From: an uncultured Spartobacteria bacterium
GTDB taxonomy: Bacteria; Verrucomicrobiota; Verrucomicrobiia; Chthoniobacterales; Chthoniobacteraceae
Length of the DNA stretch: 64,000 bases
Direction of reading: 5' to 3'
NCBI GenBank assembly: GCA_903919125.1
Contig: CAIXGS010000005.1
Location: 94,719-158,718, forward strand
Shown here: piece after piece, positions 1 through 8,553 of the stretch
How positions within the stretch are numbered: the first letter of the stretch is position 1
Layout of the letters: each line of letters begins with the position of its first letter
Program-made: the position numbers and the translations under genes
Notes under the pieces: generated by a model
What the model saw: only the letters and a program-made list of their open reading frames with translations
Told to the model about the DNA's origin: nothing
The model's database searches: none

Positions 1-2
1 TG

Positions 3-68
3 GAAGAGTTAAAGATGGAATACCCCTCAACCCCAGAGGTCCTCTTAGCGGCGGAGTTGTTGCGGTAA
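3..68 (+). CDS. possible 3' end of an upstream gene (partial)
   Basis: The window opens inside a reading frame that ends with TAA at 66-68. The 21 visible codons (ending in LLAAELLR) have G or C at most third positions, as in real genes of this window. A second open frame (from base 2 to about 108) has mainly A/T third positions and looks less likely. The piece is too short to assign a family. Confidence 0.25.
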   Translation, partial: EELKMEYPSTPEVLLAAELLR

Positions 69-90
69 TTTTTATGGTGAGACCAAGCTT

Positions 91-201
91 TCAGTCTTCC
101 ATTTCATGAGGAACTTTTTCTTCTGGTGATACGGTGAAGCGTCCTTTGTCGTGCTTTCCCAGATGGTCGGATAACACATCAGCGTCCGTGATTTTTAACA
201 C
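91..201 (-). CDS. possible 36-residue small protein
   Basis: A GTG-initiated frame of 37 codons (stop TGA at 93-91) encodes a charged, protein-like peptide rich in D, E, K and H, with the internal segment LSDHLGKHDKGRF. The frame is open upstream only to a TAG just before the SGNH hydrolase start, so the GTG at 201-199 is the likeliest start. It would be divergent from the SGNH gene. There is no recognisable domain. The residues KNVLKIT at its start also occur, with different codons, in the frame at 845-952. It could be a small gene, a decayed gene or chance. Confidence 0.25.
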   Translation of the reverse strand: MLKITDADVLSDHLGKHDKGRFTVSPEEKVPHEMED

Positions 202-235
202 ATTTTTTGTTGGGTTTAATTTCTAGAGTGCCCTT

Positions 236-814
236 ATGAAAGTCAAAGTAGCCTGTGTCGGTGACAGTATTACTCAAGGAGTGGGGACTATTGGTGAGAG
301 GTCATACCCCAAGCAACTAGGGGCTCTTATTGGCTCGGAGTTTGAGGTCGGAAACTTTGGCATCAGCGGTGCAACCATGTTGCGTGGCGGCGACAAACCT
401 TACAGTCAACAGCCAGAGTATCAGGCGATGCTGGCTATGAAGGCCGACATTTACGTCGTCCTATTGGGAACGAACGATACGAAGCCCCATAACTGGTCTC
501 AAAAGAAGGGGTTCAAACCCAGCGCCTTGGCTCTGCTGGAGGCGATCTTCAATGCGAACCCAGCGTCAAAAATTTTCCTTTGTCTTCCTATCCCCGCATT
601 TCCCGCCAATTTTGAAATCACCGATGAAGTGATACGCACCGAAGTGATACCTCTACTGCGAGAAGTTGCGGAGGAGAAGCATCTGGAGATTGTTGATTTG
701 TATTCGGTTTTGGAAGGAAAGGGGAAGTTTGTCCCCGACAAAGTTCACCCCAACGCGGCAGGCTACAAGCTTATCAGTAAGGCGGTTGCAGGGGCGATTC
801 TCAGGGGAGTGTAG
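236..814 (+). CDS. SGNH/GDSL-family hydrolase
   Basis: A 192-residue SGNH-fold esterase or acylhydrolase that would cleave an ester or acetyl group; the substrate cannot be told. Block I is GDSITQG with nucleophile Ser11, block II is the GNFGISG region near 39-45, block III is GTND at 78-81, and block V is DKVHP with Asp168 and His171, completing the Ser-Asp-His triad. There is no signal peptide, so it is probably cytoplasmic. Its length is typical of a single-domain SGNH protein. ATG at 236 is the first start in frame; no strong Shine-Dalgarno motif is visible. It stands alone: the next gene downstream is convergent. Related enzymes deacetylate sugars, which would suit the carbohydrate content of the window, but that is inference. 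Confidence 0.85.
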   Translation: MKVKVACVGDSITQGVGTIGERSYPKQLGALIGSEFEVGNFGISGATMLRGGDKPYSQQPEYQAMLAMKADIYVVLLGTNDTKPHNWSQKKGFKPSALALLEAIFNANPASKIFLCLPIPAFPANFEITDEVIRTEVIPLLREVAEEKHLEIVDLYSVLEGKGKFVPDKVHPNAAGYKLISKAVAGAILRGV

Positions 815-1051
815 CCGGGAAGGTTGTGATGGCACGATGTAGATTTACTTCGTGGAGTTGCGTTTGAATGCGGTAATTTTCAGGACGTTTTTGAGCGTAA
901 GCTCATCATTTTTAGGTTTCGGTTTTTTAAAGGTGTCTGGAGTGAATGCCTTTCAAAAAGCATCGCTCGAGAATGAAGTGGATAAATATTTCTGGCCCAT
1001 CCAGTGCGCGAAGTAGGGGTGGCGGAATGGGCGTTGATCTTGTTCCGCGGC
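815..1051. other. intergenic region with a possible decayed ORF
   Basis: A 237-bp gap between two convergent genes. On the minus strand the frame of the DUF2267 gene continues past its own stop, through a second stop at 955-953, into 35 open codons (952-845). These are lysine-rich and end in AFKRNSTK. They could be remains of a lost gene. No hairpin terminator was recognised. Confidence 0.3.
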
Positions 1052-1498
1052 TTAGCTCGCGTGCTGAGGTTGCGGGATTAGCTCGCGCAGTTCTGCGGGA
1101 AGCACGCCCGCGATTTTATCCAGTTCGCCCTCACCAACAAAGTCTTGAAGTACTCCGAACACTTGTTGGGTTAGGGAGTAGATGTCTAGGGAGGGGTGGG
1201 CTTGGGAAGCGGTGATTTTCTGTTCAATTTTAAGCAAGAACTCGCGTTGTGATAGGGCGCTTGGGGCTTCGCTTGGTCGGTAGCCTTCGTAGAAGATGCC
1301 GCGTACCAGCAGGGGGAGCTGCGCGGAGAAGTGTGCGGCTTCGGCGACGGGGAGCCGGTCTCGGAGAGTCTGGAGGACGGCGCGCAGGGCTTGATAGGCG
1401 GTGTGGGTATCGATTTCCGCTGTCTCAGCGATGGCGTCGAGCCACTGGTGGGTTTTCTGTAATGTGGTGTCTAGGACTTCGAGATGTTGAGCGCTCAT
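1052..1498 (-). CDS. DUF2267 domain-containing protein
   Basis: A 148-residue soluble, mostly helical protein. It matches the DUF2267 pattern: an N-terminal helix ending in an LDAI segment, the core LRAVLQTLRDRLPVAEAAHF, then LPLLVRGIFYEGY and a C-terminal part with LPAELREL. The molecular function of the family is unknown. There is no signal peptide or metal motif. ATG at 1498 is the only plausible start. It lies downstream of the five-gene operon that ends at 1589, separated by about 90 bp holding a terminator-like hairpin, so it is probably a separate unit. Confidence 0.75.
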   Translation of the reverse strand: MSAQHLEVLDTTLQKTHQWLDAIAETAEIDTHTAYQALRAVLQTLRDRLPVAEAAHFSAQLPLLVRGIFYEGYRPSEAPSALSQREFLLKIEQKITASQAHPSLDIYSLTQQVFGVLQDFVGEGELDKIAGVLPAELRELIPQPQHAS

Positions 1499-1536
1499 AG
1501 GTGTCCTTTGCTACGGAGGAATCACGTAAAAAGTTT

Positions 1537-1563
1537 GCTGAAAATTAGTTTTTATTTTTCAGC
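1537..1563 (-). terminator. hairpin with T-run after the AttH-like gene
   Basis: Perfect 8-bp arms (GCTGAAAA / TTTTCAGC) with an 11-bp loop lie 26 bp after the stop of the AttH-like gene. On the minus strand the hairpin is followed by AAACTTTTT. It fits a weak rho-independent terminator for the five-gene operon. The stem is AT-rich, so confidence is limited. Confidence 0.35.
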
Positions 1564-1588
1564 AGCACAACGCGCTCAACAGTAGATG

Positions 1589-2833
1589 TTACCGTAAGGC
1601 ACGATTGAGGGATCCAGAATATCCCGTTAGCTCCACATAAGCGGAACCCACCGGCTTGCCGTTTTGGAGGACTCGGCAGGCGCCTTCCCAGTAGGGGACA
1701 TCGCTGAAGGTTCCCTCTAACTCCTGATCTTGCACAAGCGGCACCAAAATGAATTCAACGGGAAGGCCTGTGGCTGGATCCGTCGCCGTTAATCGTACAG
1801 GAAGCGGGTAGGCAGCCCCTGAGTGCGGGCTCTTCCAAACGCCCGTTCCATTCCAAGAAAATGTGCTGGCGGATTGCATGATGGCGTGGCCGTTGCGATC
1901 CACCCAGGAAAGAGCAGAGGCGGGGTCAGGGGAGCCGTCTTTGAGGCGCAGTCGGTAGACCATGATTTCGCGACCGTCGTCGAGCTGAATGCCAGCCCAA
2001 TCCCAGCCGACTTGTTCTGTGGTGAGTTGACTGGAGCTGATTTCGTGGTCCATCCAGACTTCGCCCGTCACGGGGATGGATTTGTTTTTGAGCGTGAGGG
2101 TGCCCGTTGTTTTGAGGCGTGGAAAGGTGAGGTACCAGCTTGCTGCTGTGGGGGAGTTCCCTTTGCGGGAGATGCCATTTTCGCCGAAGACGACGAGGGG
2201 TTTAATGGGTTCGAGGGAAAGGGAGAAGGTGGCTTGATCCCGGATATGGGCGTCGAGTGTGATCTTGTTCAGGGTTGGGTCACTCAACACCAATTGGAAA
2301 TCGCCCATGTGGAGGGAAAGTGTGTCTGTGGAGGCGGAAGCGTCCCAGCCGGCGCGGGCGAGGCGTTCGGAGTGCAAAAACTCACCAGAGAGCGTGTTGA
2401 GCAGGGCGGTATGAACGAGGAAAAACTCATCTTTTTCGAAGCGGCTTTTGGATGCGTTTACCGCTTGGGATGGGGGCTTTCCGCTTTTTCTAAAAATGGT
2501 TGCTTGGAAGCCGAAGCGTTCTTGGTTCGGGCCGAAGAGGTGGCCTGTGAGATACCACCATTCCAGCTTGAAAGCGGGATGGCTGCCATGATCGCGTGGG
2601 AAAGTGAAATGATGGCCTGGTTGCGGGACCTCGAAACCATCCTCCGTGAACCGCGCGAGCTCTGGAAAGAGGGCAGGATTTGAATCGGCCGGGGGTTGTT
2701 TTTGAGGCCGTTCTAGAGGTTGTCCCGGGGGCTGTTCAGAGGGGTTTTCTGGAGGAGCGCCGAAGTGATGGCCGGGGTTGCTCAGCAAAAGGCAGAGGCA
2801 GACCGCCAGAGCGTGAAGATGGGTCTGTTTCAT
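1589..2833 (-). CDS. AttH/CrtC-like secreted lipocalin-fold protein
   Basis: A 414-residue exported protein of the AttH (predicted secreted hydrolase) / carotenoid 1,2-hydratase-like lipocalin family. A signal peptide (MKQTHLHALAVCLCLLL) is followed by a Pro/Gln-rich linker at about 27-55. The family hallmark EWWYLTGHL is at 91-99, and a second lipocalin-like module follows with HEISSSQ and the VGWDWAGIQL region. In characterised att-type clusters an AttH protein is encoded beside an FtsX/LolD-type ABC exporter, as here. The ATG at 2833 overlaps the permease stop as ATGA, and this sets the start; the frame runs 78 codons further upstream, but that part duplicates permease coding sequence. The family's biochemical reaction is not firmly known. 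Confidence 0.8.
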   Translation of the reverse strand: MKQTHLHALAVCLCLLLSNPGHHFGAPPENPSEQPPGQPLERPQKQPPADSNPALFPELARFTEDGFEVPQPGHHFTFPRDHGSHPAFKLEWWYLTGHLFGPNQERFGFQATIFRKSGKPPSQAVNASKSRFEKDEFFLVHTALLNTLSGEFLHSERLARAGWDASASTDTLSLHMGDFQLVLSDPTLNKITLDAHIRDQATFSLSLEPIKPLVVFGENGISRKGNSPTAASWYLTFPRLKTTGTLTLKNKSIPVTGEVWMDHEISSSQLTTEQVGWDWAGIQLDDGREIMVYRLRLKDGSPDPASALSWVDRNGHAIMQSASTFSWNGTGVWKSPHSGAAYPLPVRLTATDPATGLPVEFILVPLVQDQELEGTFSDVPYWEGACRVLQNGKPVGSAYVELTGYSGSLNRALR

Positions 2834-5517
2834 AGCGGTCGATCGGCTGGGAGGTCGGCTCCGTGTCTGCCGACGCACCAAGCGAGCAGGGTGCCACACA
2901 GTGGAACGCAAAAGCCCAAGAGAAGCAGCGGCAGCCAAGGGAGAGAGGGTTGCAGGGTCCAGCCGAAGGTTTGTTTGTTGATGACAAAAATTAAAAGAGC
3001 CCCGAGCCCAATGCTGGAGAGCAGTCCGCCGATAGCTCCCGCGAGGGCGAGCAAACAGCCTTCCCAAGCGGCAAGTGCGGCGATATCGGCCTGGGACATC
3101 CCAAGGGCACGGAGGGTCGTGAGTTCGGTTTTACGTTCGGCGAGGATAGTTGCCAGAGTGATACCCAGTCCGGCGAGGGCGACGATCACGCCAATGGCTT
3201 CTAGAGCGTAGGTGATGGCAAAGGTTTGGCGAAAAATTCGCATGACCTCGGCTCGCAGATGCACGTTGGTAAAGATGGAAAGGCTTGGGTGCGCCGTTTG
3301 CAGAAGGGCGCGGTGTTGTTCCGCGTCGACGCCCGGTTTAAGCGAAAGGCAAAGCGTGCTGACGGCGTCTGTGTCGAACCAGTCGGCCAAATGGCGGCCC
3401 TCCACGAGAACGAGGCCCTGTTCATCGCCGTAGTCCGTGTAAACGCCGCAGATCTGTAATTCACGAGCGCCCTTTGGGGTTGGGATGCGAATGACGTCGT
3501 TTTTTTGCACGTTGAAACGGATAGCGAAAGTTTCGCTCACGAGGCAAAGCGAGGCGTTGTGTTCGGGATCAAAGATGGAGTTGTTGGAGGGAGTCTGGAG
3601 CCAGGAAAGCTGTTGGTGACGTTTGGCGAAGGCGAGGCTGGAGCCTACGAGGCGAATCTGGGCGTTGGGCAGTTCAGCTGGAATCATCAGGGAGGTGTCC
3701 CAGTCGAGCACGTCGGGATTTTGGACGATTTGGCGCCAAAGGGTTGAGGGGAGGCGGTTGTATGCGGAGGCGGCTTGATTGGCACCGCTGGTTAAAAAAA
3801 GATCGGCTTGAAGCGTGTGTGTGATCCAAGCGCTGACACTTTGCTCAAAACTGCTCACGAGTACGGCCATTCCTCCGGTCATTGAGACGGCGCAAAGCAG
3901 AGCGGCTGCGGCCCAGCGATGGCGACTGGTGGGGGCTCGAAGGTGGCTGATTGCGAGTCGCAGTGGCGCAGAATTTTGTGAGACTAAGTGACCGCACCAC
4001 GCGGCAATTTTGAGTGCATCTCCCGCGATTAGACCTGCTCCCACCACGCCCAGAAGGGCACTCAGGTAACCTGCTAGGGCGAAACGCGAACCGCCGCTCA
4101 TGCGCAGCGGTGGGAGGAAGGCCAGCATTATTGCGAGCGCCACGAGGCACCATCCTAGTTGCGAACTGCTTCGCGAATTCCCAGCGGGGGCGGCGCTGCC
4201 TTGCGCCCAAGCTTGCGCCGGTGGAATTGAGGCGGCCCTTTTAGCGGGAAGCCAGCCGGCGAGGATACTACAGCCCACGGAGAGGACAAAGGCACCGAGA
4301 GCCTCGCCCCAGTGGAGGCCCGCAGCCTCCGCGTTGTTAGCATAATAGAGGGCGTTGACCGTTTTTGAGACGGCCCGTACGGCTACTTGCGCCAGCGCCC
4401 AACCGCCCAAAACACCGACGACTCCTCCTCCTCCTCCCAGAAGCGCAGCCTCCCACAGCCAGGCTCGGCGCACTTCCCACTCGCGGACTCCGAGGGCACG
4501 CAGGATCGCGATTTCGGCTCTTCGACGGACTACGGCGGCGTCGAGCGCCTGAAAAATAAGGTACAACCCGACCAGCAGAGAGAGGAGCGAAAGTATGGTC
4601 AGGTTCAGGCGAAAGCCGCGCGTCATGAGTTCCGCTGCGGCTTGTCGGGCAACGGGTGTGCGGGCGCTGATACTCGGGGCGAGGGCGGTGCTTATTTGCT
4701 CCACGAGCTGTTCTCGTAGCGGGCCTTTTTTTAGGGAGGGTGGGAAAAATAATTCTACGCGATCCAGCAGGCCGACCTTATCGCTGAGCGTTTGGAGGGC
4801 GGGTAGATCCATCACGAGCAAGCCGGCGGGAGGGGCTGGTTGGTCGGCGCGGTGGGGGATGATTCCGACGATTTCGAGTTGGACTTCGCAGTCGTTTAGG
4901 ATGACGGGAAGTAGGGAGCCGACTTGTAGTGAGAGGCGTTGAGCGAGGGCGCTGGAACAGAAGGCGGCGTTGTTTTTGTGGAGTAAATCTTCGAGGGAGT
5001 TTGGGTTGGGGGTGGAGGGGGCGGCGGCGTTTTTTTGGCCTGCCCAAGAGGTGTCGAGATGGGCTTCGGCGGCAAAGTTTTGAAGCGCCACCAAGTCTAC
5101 ACCAAGCAAGGTGAAGGTGGGGCGGGAGCCGATGCGATTGGCATCATCCGACTGAGGTTGTGCGCAGATTGTTTCGACAACGGGAACAATTTCAATGTGC
5201 GCTGAAGGCAGTTGTGGGAATTTGCAGCGTTCTCGCAGTGTGTCGAGAACGGTCTCAGGGAGGGGGCCGGCGGGGGAGGAAAGGATGAGGTCAGACTGGC
5301 GGGTGAGGACCTCTGTGAAGTTGGTAAAGCTGGAAACGGCGGCTCGGTTGGCGAGGCGGATGGAAAGGAAAACGGCGATCCCGAGGGAGAGCAGCAGAAG
5401 CAGCAGCAGGGAGCGGGACGGAAAGAGCCGCCAATGCCGCAACGTAAATTGTTGCAACAGCGCCCCATTGAGGGACGGACTGGAGAGCGGGCGCAGCGGC
5501 GTCGAAGGCGGAATCAT
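2830..5517 (-). CDS. FtsX-family ABC transporter permease (long, two-module)
   Basis: An 895-residue inner-membrane permease with the MacB/FtsX architecture. It has an N-terminal membrane segment (about 32-55), an extracytoplasmic domain, a first group of membrane helices around 300-440, further helices (about 455-510 and 540-560), a second extracytoplasmic domain, and a last helix cluster around 760-890. The helix-loop segment AIGVIVALAGLGITLATILA followed by ALGMSQADIAAL is typical. The length matches a fusion of two FtsX modules, as in YbbP-like or AttF/AttG-type permeases. Its start overlaps the stop of the ATPase gene by ATGA (5514-5517), and its own stop overlaps the AttH-like start, so the three are translationally coupled. 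It probably moves a lipid, a lipoprotein or a hydrophobic product out of the inner membrane; the cargo is unknown. Confidence 0.88.
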   Translation of the reverse strand: MIPPSTPLRPLSSPSLNGALLQQFTLRHWRLFPSRSLLLLLLLSLGIAVFLSIRLANRAAVSSFTNFTEVLTRQSDLILSSPAGPLPETVLDTLRERCKFPQLPSAHIEIVPVVETICAQPQSDDANRIGSRPTFTLLGVDLVALQNFAAEAHLDTSWAGQKNAAAPSTPNPNSLEDLLHKNNAAFCSSALAQRLSLQVGSLLPVILNDCEVQLEIVGIIPHRADQPAPPAGLLVMDLPALQTLSDKVGLLDRVELFFPPSLKKGPLREQLVEQISTALAPSISARTPVARQAAAELMTRGFRLNLTILSLLSLLVGLYLIFQALDAAVVRRRAEIAILRALGVREWEVRRAWLWEAALLGGGGGVVGVLGGWALAQVAVRAVSKTVNALYYANNAEAAGLHWGEALGAFVLSVGCSILAGWLPAKRAASIPPAQAWAQGSAAPAGNSRSSSQLGWCLVALAIMLAFLPPLRMSGGSRFALAGYLSALLGVVGAGLIAGDALKIAAWCGHLVSQNSAPLRLAISHLRAPTSRHRWAAAALLCAVSMTGGMAVLVSSFEQSVSAWITHTLQADLFLTSGANQAASAYNRLPSTLWRQIVQNPDVLDWDTSLMIPAELPNAQIRLVGSSLAFAKRHQQLSWLQTPSNNSIFDPEHNASLCLVSETFAIRFNVQKNDVIRIPTPKGARELQICGVYTDYGDEQGLVLVEGRHLADWFDTDAVSTLCLSLKPGVDAEQHRALLQTAHPSLSIFTNVHLRAEVMRIFRQTFAITYALEAIGVIVALAGLGITLATILAERKTELTTLRALGMSQADIAALAAWEGCLLALAGAIGGLLSSIGLGALLIFVINKQTFGWTLQPSLPWLPLLLLGFCVPLCGTLLAWCVGRHGADLPADRPL

Positions 5518-6197
5518 GCGCTGTGATTTTGTAACACGCCGTCGCGCAGGGAAACGCCACGATGACAGATGCGAGCGGCTTCTTCGCTGTGGGTAACTAG
5601 GATGAGAGCGGTGGTGGTTTCATCCGTGAGGGCTTGGAGTAATTCCAGAATAATAGCTCCGTTACGGGAGTCCAAGTTGCCGGTGGGTTCATCTGCTAAA
5701 ATGAGGGCAGGTTGATGCACAAGCGCACGGGCGATGGCGCAGCGTTGCATTTCGCCTCCAGAAAGTGTGGAGGGTAGCGCGTCGGCACGATGAGCGATTT
5801 CAACCCGACGAAGCAGGGCATCGGCGCGGTGGGCGCGTTCCGGTGCGGGAACCCCGAGTAGGAGGAGTGGGAATTCGACGTTTTCTCGCACACTGAGTGT
5901 GGGAAGGAGGTGAAAGAATTGGAAGATGTTACCCAAACGCTCCCGCCTGAGGGTTGCTAGCGCGTCGCTACTCAGCAGTGCGAGGTTTTCCCCTGCGACG
6001 AGGATGTCGCCGCTGTCGGGTCGGTCGATTCCGCCGAGGCAGTTGAGGAGCGTGGACTTGCCGCTGCCGGAAGGTCCTGTGAGAGCGAGGCGTTCTCCGG
6101 GAGCAAGCTGCAGCGAGACGCTGCGCAAGACAAAGCGTGAGTCATATTGCTTGGAGACCGCATGACATTCCAGAACGGGTTGGGTGGGAAGGGGCAT
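5514..6197 (-). CDS. LolD/MacB-type ABC transporter ATP-binding protein
   Basis: A 227-residue nucleotide-binding subunit that powers the FtsX-type permease encoded directly downstream with an ATGA overlap. Walker A is GPSGSGKST (41-49), the Q-loop is at Gln93 in FQFFHLLP, the ABC signature LSGGEMQR starts at 145, and Walker B LILADE (165-170) is followed by PTGNLD, the form typical of the LolD/FtsE/MacB subfamily. A His switch sits in LVTHSEE. Length and motifs are complete, so it should be active. It is third in the operon running from the PAP2 gene to the AttH-like gene. Confidence 0.93.
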   Translation of the reverse strand: MPLPTQPVLECHAVSKQYDSRFVLRSVSLQLAPGERLALTGPSGSGKSTLLNCLGGIDRPDSGDILVAGENLALLSSDALATLRRERLGNIFQFFHLLPTLSVRENVEFPLLLLGVPAPERAHRADALLRRVEIAHRADALPSTLSGGEMQRCAIARALVHQPALILADEPTGNLDSRNGAIILELLQALTDETTTALILVTHSEEAARICHRGVSLRDGVLQNHSA

Positions 6198-6217
6198 GTG
6201 AAGAAGCAGGGTGCGGG

Positions 6218-7831
6218 CTACAGTGAGCGGCCGTGATAATTGGTGCAGGTGAAGATACGCAGTTGGCCCACGGTGCGCCCCATTTTGACGATATCGAAGG
6301 AGGCGATGAGTTCAGTTTTTTCAAACCCGCCGCTGATGGCTGAGGGTAAGGCGTTTTCCTGGGCATCGGTGACAAAGAGAGCGCTTCGTCCGTGAAAGGG
6401 ATTGATACCACTTTCTTCTGTGTAAAGTGAGTCTGGAAGAGGTTGGCCGGGTTCGAGCGGGATGATGGCGTCATAACGCGGCCAGAACGAGTATTGGTTT
6501 TCCAAGGCCTGCGATTCCGGAGTGTAAACGCAGGGATGGCTGGGTAACTCCAAGCGTTTGTTCTTGAGGTAAAAGCTTATCCCTGAGGCGACTTCCCACC
6601 GGTTGGCGATGAAGAATAAGGGGCCACCGAGGAGTGTTTCGGTATCGGAGCGGACCTTCTCGGCGGCTTCTGTTATGGTCCGCCATCCGTGGAAACGTTG
6701 GTTTGGATTCAGCTTGATAAGGGGGATGGGAAATCTGGCGTGATCCAGGCTCTCGACGTTTAGAAGAGCGATACTCAGAAGCAGTCCACAAGCGAGTCCG
6801 AAGGCTAATAAGCCACGGATCTTTGTGTTTTCTCTGGCGTGAGGGAGCCAGTCAGAGGTTGCAAGAACGGCGGCAGAGATGAGAGCGGGGCCGGTCCAGA
6901 TGGGGGCGACAGCTTTTTTGAAGGAGAGCAGGAAGTGCAGGATAAGGAGCGGGAGGGTGAAGGAGAGAAGGAAGTTGGTTTTGAGGTCTTGAGTGGCTCG
7001 GGGAAACTTCCGCCAGAGGGTTAAAATCATCACTCCAAAAAGGACAGGGGAATAGCCGCCGAGGTGAGCGCCCAGAAACGCGAGCGGCGCGCTCAGGCTG
7101 AAGGGAAGGGGTTCGTTTAGTTCACCTAGGTTGCTGAGGTAAGTTAGGGTTACCCATTGATGGTTCAAATTCCAAAAAACGAGTGGCAAAAAGAAGGCGA
7201 TGAACACGAGGGTCATCGCCCAAAAACCTGGGGCTCGGAAATTTCGGCGGAGGTTTTGGCAAGAAGAGAGCAGTAAAACGATGCAGAGGAATTGAATGAA
7301 GTTGGTCCATTCGCATAATAATCCGAGGCCGAGTATTACGCCGGTTGCAGGCCACCAAAGGCTCCAGCGCGAAAGGGAAGGGGCGACGTTAGGTTGATTT
7401 GAGTGAGAGGCTTCGAGTGCTCTCCAAAACGTGTAGAGGCCTGCGGTCCAGAAGAAAATGGAGGGCGGATCAGTCGTCATGAAGATGCTGCCCGTTTGGA
7501 AAATGGGCAGCACGGTGATTGCAAGTAGCGCCCAAAGTGCAACGGTTTCTGAGTAAATGCGTCTCGCGAGTGAAAAGAGCAGTGCGCTTGTGGCCAAGGA
7601 AAGTAGGGGAGCAAAGAGACGGACGCCTCTCTCTGTCGGGCCCAATATGTGGGTTCCGAACTTGATGAGGGCTGCGACGCCTGGCCCTTTACTGAAGTAA
7701 CAAAGATCGGGATGCAGACTCCATTGGTAGTAATAGGCCTCCTCTGGAGTGAGTTCAAAGGTCCCGCTGAACCAGACGTGAAATATGGTAAGAAGGCAGA
7801 GCGCGGTAAAAAGCCAACGTTTAAGCGTCAT
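6218..7831 (-). CDS. glycosyltransferase family 39-type membrane protein
   Basis: A 537-residue polytopic membrane protein of the GT39/PMT/ArnT type, using a polyprenyl-phosphate-linked sugar donor at the outer face of the inner membrane. The first extracytoplasmic loop has the ELTPEEAYYYQW motif (about 26-37) with the catalytic-type acidic residues, followed by YFSKGPGVAALIK, the pattern seen in ArnT-like enzymes. About ten hydrophobic helices follow, then a soluble C-terminal region from about 380. It lies 6 bp downstream of the PAP2 gene and 20 bp upstream of the ABC ATPase gene on the same strand. A pairing with a PAP2 phosphatase fits recycling of a polyprenyl carrier. The acceptor may be a lipid, a protein or the product handled by the exporter; this is not shown by the sequence. 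Confidence 0.82.
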   Translation of the reverse strand: MTLKRWLFTALCLLTIFHVWFSGTFELTPEEAYYYQWSLHPDLCYFSKGPGVAALIKFGTHILGPTERGVRLFAPLLSLATSALLFSLARRIYSETVALWALLAITVLPIFQTGSIFMTTDPPSIFFWTAGLYTFWRALEASHSNQPNVAPSLSRWSLWWPATGVILGLGLLCEWTNFIQFLCIVLLLSSCQNLRRNFRAPGFWAMTLVFIAFFLPLVFWNLNHQWVTLTYLSNLGELNEPLPFSLSAPLAFLGAHLGGYSPVLFGVMILTLWRKFPRATQDLKTNFLLSFTLPLLILHFLLSFKKAVAPIWTGPALISAAVLATSDWLPHARENTKIRGLLAFGLACGLLLSIALLNVESLDHARFPIPLIKLNPNQRFHGWRTITEAAEKVRSDTETLLGGPLFFIANRWEVASGISFYLKNKRLELPSHPCVYTPESQALENQYSFWPRYDAIIPLEPGQPLPDSLYTEESGINPFHGRSALFVTDAQENALPSAISGGFEKTELIASFDIVKMGRTVGQLRIFTCTNYHGRSL

Positions 7832-7837
7832 AGCGGA

Positions 7838-8536
7838 TTAGGCGTCACGGGGCGCTTGGGCGATGTTAGTCGGGAGGGGCGGGTTTGGGAAAAAAAGAGT
7901 GGGGTGCATGGTGTGCAATTCTGGGTAGCGGGCGGCAATGCGAGAGCGCCAAAGACGCTCGGCTCCGAGGAGGATAAGTGCGTTAGAGAGTAGGCCCATG
8001 AGGATGGACGCGGTGACGTCGCTTGGCCAGTGTGCGCCGGTGTAGACGCGGGACCAGGCCATGAGGAGGGGCAGTAGCAGCCAAGCGGGACTGCGCAGGA
8101 ACAGGGCGAAGACGAGGCCGAGAGTGGTTGCGTTGAGGGTGTGGGAGGAGGGGAAGGAGCGCTTGTATTGGTCGAGCGGGTTTGGCGGAGCGGAGAAGCT
8201 GATGATTAGCGGTTGGAAAGAGGCTAGGAGTTTGGGGGTGGCGGGGGCGAGGTCCACGCGGCGTACGCCTTCTTGGGCTTGATGTGGTCGCGCGCGGTGG
8301 GTGAGTTTTTTGAGAGGAGAGGAAATCACTGCCTCATTAATTAGAACGGAAAACGCGCATACGACTACGCAGGCAAAACCACGGCTACGAAACTTCCAAA
8401 TGAGCCATAGCCCCCAGACGATAAAAAAAGGCACCCAGAACGGCGTGCAAGACAAAGTACCCAGCAGCCTGTCCAGAACGGGGTGGGTCCATTCGTGGTT
8501 CAGGAGAAAAAGAAGATGGCTGTCTATCGGGTTCAT
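7838..8536 (-). CDS. PAP2-family membrane phosphatase
   Basis: A 232-residue integral-membrane phosphatase of the PAP2 superfamily, whose members act on phosphatidic acid, undecaprenyl pyrophosphate or similar lipids. All three signature blocks are present: Lys76 with Arg83-Pro84 (block 1), FPSSH with His132 (block 2), and SRVYTGAHWPSD with Arg163, His169 and Asp173 (block 3). The hydrophobic segments around these blocks are normal for the family. It is the first gene of the minus-strand operon that continues with the GT39-type transferase and the ABC genes. Its start is only 17 bp from the divergent LolA-like gene, so the promoters must overlap coding sequence. The context suggests dephosphorylation of a polyprenyl carrier. 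Confidence 0.88.
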   Translation of the reverse strand: MNPIDSHLLFLLNHEWTHPVLDRLLGTLSCTPFWVPFFIVWGLWLIWKFRSRGFACVVVCAFSVLINEAVISSPLKKLTHRARPHQAQEGVRRVDLAPATPKLLASFQPLIISFSAPPNPLDQYKRSFPSSHTLNATTLGLVFALFLRSPAWLLLPLLMAWSRVYTGAHWPSDVTASILMGLLSNALILLGAERLWRSRIAARYPELHTMHPTLFFPNPPLPTNIAQAPRDA

Positions 8537-8553
8537 GAAAGATTAGTGAAACT

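Noticed and set aside
1823..2683. Plus-strand frame of 286 codons
   Set aside because: It is antisense to the AttH-like gene, which has a clear signal peptide and family motif; the plus-strand product has no recognisable domain.
2834..3067. N-terminal extension of the AttH-like protein by 78 residues
   Set aside because: This part overlaps permease coding sequence and precedes a good signal peptide and ATGA-coupled start at 2833.
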